DNA from: Gammaproteobacteria bacterium
Lineage (GTDB): Bacteria > Pseudomonadota > Gammaproteobacteria > Steroidobacterales > Steroidobacteraceae
Direction of reading: 5' to 3'
NCBI GenBank assembly: GCA_025359205.1
Contig: JANYHD010000012.1
Location: 1 to 56,685 of the forward strand
Length of the DNA stretch: 56,685 nucleotides
Part shown: one piece after another, positions 34,089 through 41,353 of the stretch
Numbering within the stretch: position 1 is the first letter of the stretch
How the letters are laid out: the number at the start of each line of letters is the position of its first letter
Translations under genes and position numbers: made by a program
The notes under the pieces: generated by a model
The model's database searches: none
Seen by the model: only the letters and a program-made list of their open reading frames with translations
Told to the model about the DNA's origin: nothing

Positions 34089-36068
34089 TTAGCCCTTGCC
34101 CTCGATGGTTTGGGCGAGCGCGGCGAAGCCGCGGTCGCGCGCCACGTCGGCCGCCGTGGCCCGCTTGCTGTTGCGCAGGGCCGTGCTGGCGCCGCCCGCG
34201 AGCAGTGCCTTCACGGCCGGCACATTGCCGGCGCGGCTCGCGACCATGAGGGCCGTGTCCCCGTCCTGGTTCTGCTGGTTGATCGCCGACGAGCGCTGCA
34301 GGAGCGATTGCACCATGGCCTCGCTCCCGCGCAACGCGGCCAGGATCAGCGGCGTGTCGCCGCGGGCATTCCTGGCATCGGCGCGCGCATGCGCCAGCAG
34401 CAGCATCGAGACCAGCGCTTCATGGCCAGCGGCTATTGCGCACATCAGCGGCGTACGCCCGTCCCGGTCGGCGGCGTTCGCGTCCGCATTGGCCGCGAGC
34501 AGCGACTGCGCTGCTTCGGCAGCGCCGGCACGCGCTGCGCGCCACAGCGGGGATTCGCCCTGCCGGTCGGCCAGGCCCACGGCGGCTCCCGTGGCCAGCA
34601 GCAGTTTCACCAGCGGATCGTTGGCGGCGCTGGCCGCCGCCAGCAGTGGTGTCTCGCCGAGCTCGTTGGCCGCATCGACCTTTGCGCCCGCCGCAAGCAG
34701 GCTCTGCGCGACCTCGAGCCGCCCGGCGCGCACCGACGCCAGCAGCGGCGACGATTCCTTGTCGGCATGCGTGTCAGCGTTGATGCCACCGGCCAGCAGC
34801 GCGTTGACCACGGCGGTTTCGCCGCGCGTGGCCGCCAGCACCAGCACCGTGCGGCCGCGCTTGTCGGCCAGGTGCGGATTCGCGTGAGCGGCGAGCAGCG
34901 CCTTGACGCTCGCTTCCGCGCCGGCGTGCATCGCGATATGGAGCAGCGTATCGCCCTGGGGTGAACGGCTGTCGGGATCGGCGCCCGCAGCGAGCAGTTT
35001 CTGCACGCCCTCGGCATCGCCACGCGCGACCGCCAGCGCGATTGGCGGCCAGCCGCGGTAAATGTCGCCCGGCCGTGCTGCGTCGAACTTGCCCGCGCCG
35101 CTCTGGCGGCTGGCGTGCGCGACCTGAGTCTTCGCGCCAAGCGTACGCAGCTGGGCAGCGGCCTGGTCGGCGTCCACGGTGAGCGCGGCATCCAGGGCGC
35201 TGTAATCGCGGCTGTCGGCGGCGGTCAGTGTTGCACCGGCCTTGGCCAGCGCGGCAATGGCCGCGACGCGATTGGCGCGCGCGGCATAGAACAGTGCGGT
35301 GCGCTTCTGGTTGTCGGCTGCGTTGACGGACGCGCCGCGGGCCAGCAGTAGCGCGAGCACCTGCGGATCGGCGAGTTCTGCGGCGCGCATGAGCGGCGTG
35401 ACCCCGAAACTGTCCGCGCGATTCACATCGCTGCCGCCATCGACCAGGAACTGCACGGACGGGAGCGAGCCGGCCGCGGCCGCGTGCGCCAGCACCGTGG
35501 CGCCGAAGGCATCGCGCAGGTCCTTGAGGCCAGGCCCAAGCGATCGCAGGCAGGCGAGGTCGCCATTGCGCGCGCTGTAGATCGCGAGTTCCATCCGCAG
35601 CGTGGTCTCGCTCATGCCCGCCCACTCGGGGCTGAGCGGCATCCGGCCGGCGCGCTCGTCTTCGACCGCTGCCGGATAGCCGAGCGTCGCCGCCTTGTGC
35701 AGCAGCGCCTGCGCTTCGCCCGCTGGTGCGCCAGTGCGGTTGGCCACCAGCGCGGCCAGCACGTAGGCGGCTGTGGCATTGTTCTGCGCCGCGCTCTTGC
35801 CGAGCCAGGATGCCGCCGCCGTCCGGTCGATCGCCGTGCCTACTCCGTTGAGGTAAACGAGACCCAGCAGCAGCTGCGCCTCGGCATTGCCCGCGCCGGC
35901 GCCCTGCTGAAGCCTGGCAACGGCATTGGCAAAGTCGCGGGTGCGCAGTGCGGCCTTCGCGCTCTCGAGCGGGTCGGGCGCCTTGGACGCGGCGCCCGCC
36001 GCGCCAGCGGCCGACAGCATGGTGGTCAGCGCCAGCGCGGCCAGCCTGGTGCGCATTGCGGCGTTCAT
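34089..36068 (-). CDS. Exported Sel1/ankyrin-repeat protein
   Basis: 659 residues. A signal peptide (cleavage near AAGAA) is followed by Sel1-type repeats (about residues 45-140, GNAEAQLLLGLVYLNGVG) and then a long ankyrin array (about 190-655) with many G-x-TPLxxA units such as GETPLLAAASAANDPLV and GRTPLMCAIAAGHEALV. The ankyrin part suggests a protein-binding scaffold, here periplasmic. It starts at 36068, the last base of the Fe-S flavoprotein gene on the same strand, so the two are probably transcribed together. A structural role near the cytochrome cluster is possible but not shown. Confidence 0.85.
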   Translation of the reverse strand: MNAAMRTRLAALALTTMLSAAGAAGAASKAPDPLESAKAALRTRDFANAVARLQQGAGAGNAEAQLLLGLVYLNGVGTAIDRTAAASWLGKSAAQNNATAAYVLAALVANRTGAPAGEAQALLHKAATLGYPAAVEDERAGRMPLSPEWAGMSETTLRMELAIYSARNGDLACLRSLGPGLKDLRDAFGATVLAHAAAAGSLPSVQFLVDGGSDVNRADSFGVTPLMRAAELADPQVLALLLARGASVNAADNQKRTALFYAARANRVAAIAALAKAGATLTAADSRDYSALDAALTVDADQAAAQLRTLGAKTQVAHASRQSGAGKFDAARPGDIYRGWPPIALAVARGDAEGVQKLLAAGADPDSRSPQGDTLLHIAMHAGAEASVKALLAAHANPHLADKRGRTVLVLAATRGETAVVNALLAGGINADTHADKESSPLLASVRAGRLEVAQSLLAAGAKVDAANELGETPLLAAASAANDPLVKLLLATGAAVGLADRQGESPLWRAARAGAAEAAQSLLAANADANAADRDGRTPLMCAIAAGHEALVSMLLLAHARADARNARGDTPLILAALRGSEAMVQSLLQRSSAINQQNQDGDTALMVASRAGNVPAVKALLAGGASTALRNSKRATAADVARDRGFAALAQTIEGKG

Positions 36069-37378
36069 CAGGCCGTACCGAATTTGGTTTCGACGCGTAT
36101 GCCGACTTTGTTGAGGAATTCGTTGGGCAGCACGCCGCCGGCGCTGACGATGACCGCCTTGTTGCGGATTTCGTGCTTCTGGCCGCCCTGCTCGAGGATC
36201 ACGAGGTCGTCGTGGATGTGGCTGACGTTCGAAGACAGCATCAGTTTCAGGTTGCCGCGACCGGCCGCCGCCTCCACGCGCTGGCGGTTCTTCGGCTTGG
36301 CGCGGCCGAAGGCGTCGCCGCGGTAGGAGAGCGTCACCTGCGTGCCGCTGACCTCCGCAATGCTGGCCGCGGCCTCGAGCGCACTGTCACCGCCGCCGAC
36401 CACGAGCACTTCCTGGCCGATGTACTGGTCCGGGTCGATGAGCCGGTAGACGACCTTTGGCAAGTCCTCTCCCGGTACCGCCAGCTTGCGCGGTGTACCG
36501 CGGCGGCCGATGGCCAGCAGTACGGTGGCGGCGTGGTGCGTCGTCTTGGTGGTGCGCACGGTGAATCCGTCGCCCTCTTTAACCACGGCCTCGACGCGCT
36601 CGCTCGTCCGGATGCGCAGCTGCTGCTGCTGCATGATCTCGGTCCACTTGGCGAGCAACGCTTCCTTCGAGGTCTGGCGGAAGTGGAAATGGCCGACCAG
36701 CGGCAGTTCGACCGGCGCGGTCATCACCAGTTTGCCGCGTGGATACTTGTACACGCAGCCGCCGAGCGATTCCTGTTCGATGCAGTCGTAATTGAGGTTG
36801 AGCGACTTGGCCGTGAGCGCCGCGGCCATGCCGGCCGGTCCGGCGCCGACGATGAGCAGGTCCAGCTGCTTGCCCGGTGCGCTGTTGCGACGCTTGGCAA
36901 TGGACTGCACCGCCTGCACGCCCTGCGTCAGCGCGTTGCGGATCAGACCCATGCCGCCGAGCTCACCGGCGATGAACACGCCGGGCACGTTGGTCTCGAA
37001 ATTCGGATTGAGCACCGGCAGGTCGATGCCGCGTGTCTCGGTGCCGAACACCAGCGTGATCGCATCCACCGGGCAGGCCGATTTACAGGCGCCGTGGCCG
37101 ATGCATTCGGTCGGTGCGACCAGGTGCGCCTTGTTGTCGATGAGACCGAGCACGGTGTGCTGCGGATACTCCGGGCAGGCGCGCACGCAGGCGCCGCAGC
37201 CGAGGCAACGCGTGAGATCGATGGTCGGATGGAGCGACGCCGGTTCGAGCAGGCCCGCTTCCTTGGCCTCGTGATGCACCTCGCGGCTCTTATTCTCCAG
37301 CCGGTAGTGCCGACGCAGGTACCACAGCATGGTAAGCAGCAGCGGCGCGAAGTAGACGGCAATGAGGCTGTTATCCAT
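36068..37378 (-). CDS. Membrane-anchored ferredoxin/FAD-NAD(P) oxidoreductase
   Basis: 436 residues. A membrane helix (about residues 4-21) anchors the protein, followed by a two-cluster ferredoxin domain. Cluster 1 is C58-x2-C61-x2-C64-x3-C68. Cluster 2 is CIGHGACKSAC, where His95 stands in place of the second cysteine (C92, H95, C98, C102). After residue 150 comes a thioredoxin-reductase-like flavoprotein with two nucleotide motifs (IVGAGPAGMAAA and VVGGGDSALEAA). It could pass electrons between NAD(P)H or a ferredoxin and membrane carriers. It diverges from the cytochrome cluster across a 206-bp promoter region, so it is a plausible cytoplasmic entry or exit point for that chain. Confidence 0.85.
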   Translation of the reverse strand: MDNSLIAVYFAPLLLTMLWYLRRHYRLENKSREVHHEAKEAGLLEPASLHPTIDLTRCLGCGACVRACPEYPQHTVLGLIDNKAHLVAPTECIGHGACKSACPVDAITLVFGTETRGIDLPVLNPNFETNVPGVFIAGELGGMGLIRNALTQGVQAVQSIAKRRNSAPGKQLDLLIVGAGPAGMAAALTAKSLNLNYDCIEQESLGGCVYKYPRGKLVMTAPVELPLVGHFHFRQTSKEALLAKWTEIMQQQQLRIRTSERVEAVVKEGDGFTVRTTKTTHHAATVLLAIGRRGTPRKLAVPGEDLPKVVYRLIDPDQYIGQEVLVVGGGDSALEAAASIAEVSGTQVTLSYRGDAFGRAKPKNRQRVEAAAGRGNLKLMLSSNVSHIHDDLVILEQGGQKHEIRNKAVIVSAGGVLPNEFLNKVGIRVETKFGTA

Positions 37379-37513
37379 ACGGTTGGTTCAACGGACCCAG
37401 CGCGTTGTGGTACACATCAGGCGCAGACTAATGTACATCCGGCTAGGCTTCCGTGAGTCGGCGCACGTGTCAACATGTCGCCAAATTGTGAACTGTCCCG
37501 CACAAGCGACAGC

Positions 37514-37541
37514 GTGACGATACCGGGCGAGGCTTTACAAT
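37514..37541 (+). promoter_or_regulatory. Sigma-70-like promoter of the multiheme cytochrome cluster
   Basis: GTGACG (37514-37519, four of six) and TACAAT (37536-37541, five of six) are 16 bp apart, giving a transcript start near 37548 and a leader of about 37 nt before the ATG at 37585. The rest of the 206-bp divergent region (37379-37584) shows no clear operator. Confidence 0.45.
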
Positions 37542-37584
37542 CCGTGACAGTCCGCGTATGGCGAGTTAAGAACATCTTAATAGC

Positions 37585-38898
37585 ATGAATTCTGTTAACA
37601 CGTTTTTCTTTGCGGCCGGCGTGCTCGCCACGGTGGCGATGCTGTTCGTGCTGTATCCATGGCTCGCGGGCAAGGCGCGCAGCGAGCTGCTCGCGGCGCT
37701 GCCGCGCTGGGTACCGCTGGCCGGGGCCGCGGCCCTGGCGATCGTGCTGGCGGTCTACGTGGCACTGGGCAGGCCCCAGCTCAATGACCAGGATGCCACG
37801 CCCGGCAATACGCCGGCTGCCGTGGCAGCGGCGATGGCCACGCCCGGGGCCGCAGCCCCACCGCAGGCGGCCGGCTCAATGGATAGCGCGGTGACGGGGC
37901 TGGAGCGGCGCCTCGGCGCGGGCGGCGGGAGTGGCGGTGATTGGGAGCTGCTGGCGAAGTCCTACGAATTCCTAGGCAGGCCCGCTGACGCCGCGCTGGC
38001 GCGCCAGAAGCGCCTGCCGGCAGGCGCCGGCACCGCCGCCGTTCCAGGCGCAACGCCTGCACCTGCCGCGGGCCCTGCCGTTGCCGCGCCGCCGCCTGCG
38101 CCGCTGTCCGCCGAAGCAGCCCGGCTGGTGACGGCCGCCAATGCCGCCCGCAACAAACGCGATTTTGCCGCCGCCCGCGACCTGTACGCCAAGCTTGCCG
38201 CGCGCAATGAAATGAACGCCGACACTTGGGCGGACTATGCGGACGTCACGGCATCGCTCCATGGCCGATCGCTCCTGGGCAAGCCGGCGACGTATCTCGC
38301 CAGCGCACTGCGGCTCGATCCGCAGCATCCGAAGGCGCTGTGGCTGCAGGCGAGCATGGAGCACGAGGCCCACCAGTACCCGGCGGCCGCCGGTAGCTGG
38401 CAGCGGCTGGCCGCTGCGCTGGGTCCCAATTCTCCCGATGCGCAGGTCATTGCCGCCAACCTGGCCGAGGACCAGCGCCTGGCGGGCGCTGGCGCGGTCC
38501 AGCCCGTGGGCGCGGCGACGACAGGGACGGCGCCAGGCGCCGCCGCGAATGCCGTCATGGTGCGTGGCGAGGTCGTCCTCGCCGACTCGCTCAAGGGCAA
38601 GATTCCCGCCGGGTTGACGCTGTTCATCGTGGCCAAGTCGGTCAGTTCGCCCGGGCCCCCCGTGGCGATCTGGCGCACCACCACGGGCAGCTGGCCCGTC
38701 GCCTTCCAGCTCGATGATTCGCAGGCCATGATTCCGATGCGCAGGCTTTCCACGGCGGGAATGGTGACAATCGAGGCGCGCACCTCGCGCACCGGCCAGG
38801 CCATGCCCGCGCCCGGCGATTTTCAGGGGGTCAGCGCGCAGCTCGACCCGGCCGCAGGCAAGCCAGTGCGCATCGTGATCCAGAAGGTCATTAGCTAA
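37585..38898 (+). CDS. CcmI/CycH-like cytochrome c maturation protein
   Basis: 437 residues. Two membrane helices (about 7-28 and 44-62) sit at the N-terminus as in CcmI, followed by an Ala/Pro linker and a TPR region (about 175-290, 'NKRDFAAARDLYAKLAARNE'). The C-terminal domain (about 320-437, 'GEVVLADSLKGKIPAGLTLF') matches the CcmI C-terminal fold. CcmI holds apocytochromes for heme ligation by CcmFH. Its position as the first gene of the cytochrome cluster suggests a dedicated chaperone for the two multiheme cytochromes, including their unusual heme sites. It is 3 bp before the next gene. Confidence 0.85.
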   Translation: MNSVNTFFFAAGVLATVAMLFVLYPWLAGKARSELLAALPRWVPLAGAAALAIVLAVYVALGRPQLNDQDATPGNTPAAVAAAMATPGAAAPPQAAGSMDSAVTGLERRLGAGGGSGGDWELLAKSYEFLGRPADAALARQKRLPAGAGTAAVPGATPAPAAGPAVAAPPPAPLSAEAARLVTAANAARNKRDFAAARDLYAKLAARNEMNADTWADYADVTASLHGRSLLGKPATYLASALRLDPQHPKALWLQASMEHEAHQYPAAAGSWQRLAAALGPNSPDAQVIAANLAEDQRLAGAGAVQPVGAATTGTAPGAAANAVMVRGEVVLADSLKGKIPAGLTLFIVAKSVSSPGPPVAIWRTTTGSWPVAFQLDDSQAMIPMRRLSTAGMVTIEARTSRTGQAMPAPGDFQGVSAQLDPAAGKPVRIVIQKVIS

Positions 38899-38901
38899 GC
38901 C

Positions 38902-39750
38902 ATGGCGCTGCTCGCGCGGCATATCACGCCGGTGCGCGCCTTCGGGTTCGCGGTCGTCGCGGCACTGGCCTTCGGCTTCAAGGGCCACCTCGACCGCTAC
39001 CTCACCCCTGACCGGGGCCTGGGCTATTGGCTCGGCATCATCGGCGGTTCGATGATGCTGGTATTGCTGATGTACCCGGCCCGCAAGCGCGCAGCGTGGC
39101 TGAAGGTCTTTGGCGGTGTAGGCGGCTGGTTCCAGGCGCATATGACGCTGGGCGTAGTAGGGCCGCTGCTGGTGCTGTTTCATTCCAATTTCTCGCTCGG
39201 CGCCACCAACAGCAACGTGGCGCTGTTTTGCATGCTGGCGGTCTCGGGCAGCGGGCTGATCGGGCGCTACATCTATACGCGCGTGTACGCGGGCTGGGAC
39301 AGTCACGCCACCTCGCTTGAGGAGCTGCAGGCCACGGCCGAGCAACTGCGCAAGCAGACCACCACGGTGACGGTGCTGCCCAATTTCCTCACGGCCATCG
39401 AGACCGAGGAACAGCGCCTGTTCCGTCCGGCCAAGTCGGCGTTCGGCTCACTCCTGTACCCGCTCACCATTGGCCTGCGCTCGGTGCTGGCGCGCTGGCG
39501 CCTGGGGCAGCAGATTCGCCGCATGGTGCTCGAGGCCGCGCGCCAATCGCCCACGCTCGCGGCCAACGGGGCGCGGCTCACGGCCACCGCCATGGGCTAT
39601 GCCACGCGGCGCCTCGATGCCGCGCGGCGCGTGCGCGAGCACCGCATGTACGTGCGGCTGTTTTCACTCTGGCATTTTGCGCACGTGCCGGCCTTCATCA
39701 TGACGCTCGTGGCCGGAATCGTGCATGTGATTTCGGTCAACGTGTACTGA
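38902..39750 (+). CDS. Probable membrane di-heme cytochrome b
   Basis: 282 residues with about five membrane helices (near 12-30, 42-58, 76-98, 105-125 and 256-278). Two His pairs have the same spacing: H80 and H94 on one helix (QAHMTLGVVGPLLVLFHSN), and H261 and H275 on the last helix (HVPAFIMTLVAGIVH). A His-x13-His pair on each of two helices is the classical way to hold two b-type hemes across a membrane. A charged region (about 135-240) lies between them. Similar proteins pass electrons between quinol and periplasmic cytochromes. The annotation is inferred from this pattern; the family itself is not recognised. It sits 16 bp before the 21-heme gene. Confidence 0.7.
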   Translation: MALLARHITPVRAFGFAVVAALAFGFKGHLDRYLTPDRGLGYWLGIIGGSMMLVLLMYPARKRAAWLKVFGGVGGWFQAHMTLGVVGPLLVLFHSNFSLGATNSNVALFCMLAVSGSGLIGRYIYTRVYAGWDSHATSLEELQATAEQLRKQTTTVTVLPNFLTAIETEEQRLFRPAKSAFGSLLYPLTIGLRSVLARWRLGQQIRRMVLEAARQSPTLAANGARLTATAMGYATRRLDAARRVREHRMYVRLFSLWHFAHVPAFIMTLVAGIVHVISVNVY

Positions 39751-39766
39751 CGCCGGGTTCGATCCA

Positions 39767-41332
39767 GTGAAGCGGGCAGGAGGATATTGGTTCGTGCGAT
39801 GGGTGGCAGCAGCAAGCCTGATCAGTGGCACGGCCGCCCATGCGACGGCCGTGGAGAGCCTGCTCATGCCCGGCAAGGTCGCCACCGCGCATGCCAAGCT
39901 CGAGGACACCTGCAGCAACTGCCACGACCGCACCGATCGGAGCCGCCAGAGCGCGCTGTGCCTGGCCTGCCACAAGGCCATCGCCGCCGACGTGCGCGAC
40001 CGCCATGGCTTCCATGGGCGCATGCCCAACGCCGGAGCCGGCAAGTGCGTCGGCTGCCATACCGAACACCTCGGCCGCGACGGCGACATCGTGCGCCTGA
40101 ACAAGCTCGAATTCGACCATGAGCGCACGGAATTTCCGCTCGCGGGTGCGCACCGCGCACTGGCCTGCGCGAGCTGCCACAAGCAGGGCGAGGCCTATCG
40201 CAAGGCGCAACCCGGCTGCCTCAGCTGCCACAAGAAGGACGACTACCACGAGGGTCAGCTCGCCGCGACCTGCGCCGATTGCCACAACATGGACAGCTGG
40301 ACCGGCGCGCGCTTTGATCACAACAAGACCGCCTTCGCGCTCACCGGTGCGCACATGTCGGTGAGCTGCGGTGGCTGCCACCTGGGCGGCCGCTACAAGC
40401 CCGCGCCCAAGACCTGCGTCGGCTGCCACGCGACCGACGACGCGCACCGCGGCGAGCGCGGTGACGACTGCGGCAAGTGCCACACCACGACCGGCTGGAA
40501 GGAAGCCAAGTTCGATCACGAGAAGGAGACGGGCTTCGCGCTGCTAGGGCACCACTCGAAGATCGACTGCCTGGGATGCCATCGCAGCGGCAACTTCAAG
40601 GACAAGATCCCCAAGGACTGCTACGGTTGCCACAAGGCCGACGACTCGCACGCCGGGCGTTTCGGCAGCAAGTGCGACAGCTGCCACAACAACGAGGAAT
40701 GGCGGCCGGTGAAATACGACCACCTGGCAAAGACGAAATTCGCACTGCTCGGCATCCATGCGAAACTCGATTGCCACGTGTGCCACACGGCGAGCGTTGA
40801 CACGCAGAAGCTCGGCAGCGACTGCCTGTCCTGCCATCGCGCGGCGAACCCGCACGGCGCGAAGTTCAAGACCGCCTGCGATACCTGCCATGGACAGCAG
40901 GACTGGCACAGCGAAATCAGCTTTGATCACGACCTCACGAGCTTCCCGCTGCTCGGTTTACATAATGTCGTAAGCTGCGCGCAGTGCCATCGCACACAGG
41001 CCTTCAGCGATCTTAAATCGCGCTGCATCGATTGCCACAAGAAAGACGACGTACACAAGGGCGGCCTCGGCGATAAATGCGACAGTTGTCACACGCCCAA
41101 CGGCTGGTCCTTATGGGTTTTCGATCACCTTAAGCAAACAGGCTTCGGGCTCACTGGCGCGCACGCTAAAATCAAATGTGCCGACTGCCATCGCAAGCCT
41201 GCGGCCGAGGTGAAGCTTTCGAAGGACTGCGTGTCGTGTCACCAAAAGGATGACATCCATGCGGGCCAGTTCGGACGGCAGTGCCAGCGCTGCCACGGTA
41301 CCGTTACCTTCCAGGGTGGGCGCGCCAGGTAG
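39767..41332 (+). CDS. Periplasmic 21-heme cytochrome c
   Basis: 521 residues from a GTG start; the signal segment runs to about residue 27 (ISGTAAHA). I count 21 CxxCH heme sites, one heme per about 25 residues. After the first two sites the protein follows a three-heme repeat, six full copies, each containing FDH (a His likely to be a distal heme ligand), an F-x-L-x-G-x-H segment and C-x-x-C-H-x-x-D-D-x-H. No lipobox or membrane anchor is seen, so it should be soluble in the periplasm, where it could wire the inner-membrane cytochrome b to the outer-membrane complex. It is followed after 21 bp by the giant cytochrome. Confidence 0.95.
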   Translation: MKRAGGYWFVRWVAAASLISGTAAHATAVESLLMPGKVATAHAKLEDTCSNCHDRTDRSRQSALCLACHKAIAADVRDRHGFHGRMPNAGAGKCVGCHTEHLGRDGDIVRLNKLEFDHERTEFPLAGAHRALACASCHKQGEAYRKAQPGCLSCHKKDDYHEGQLAATCADCHNMDSWTGARFDHNKTAFALTGAHMSVSCGGCHLGGRYKPAPKTCVGCHATDDAHRGERGDDCGKCHTTTGWKEAKFDHEKETGFALLGHHSKIDCLGCHRSGNFKDKIPKDCYGCHKADDSHAGRFGSKCDSCHNNEEWRPVKYDHLAKTKFALLGIHAKLDCHVCHTASVDTQKLGSDCLSCHRAANPHGAKFKTACDTCHGQQDWHSEISFDHDLTSFPLLGLHNVVSCAQCHRTQAFSDLKSRCIDCHKKDDVHKGGLGDKCDSCHTPNGWSLWVFDHLKQTGFGLTGAHAKIKCADCHRKPAAEVKLSKDCVSCHQKDDIHAGQFGRQCQRCHGTVTFQGGRAR

Positions 41333-41353
41333 AATCTAACAGGTAGGATCTAT

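Noticed and set aside
34089-36068. Ankyrin protein as a secreted host effector
   Set aside because: It has an ordinary signal peptide and Sel1/ankyrin repeats as in many environmental bacteria; no secretion genes or host-related features are near it.
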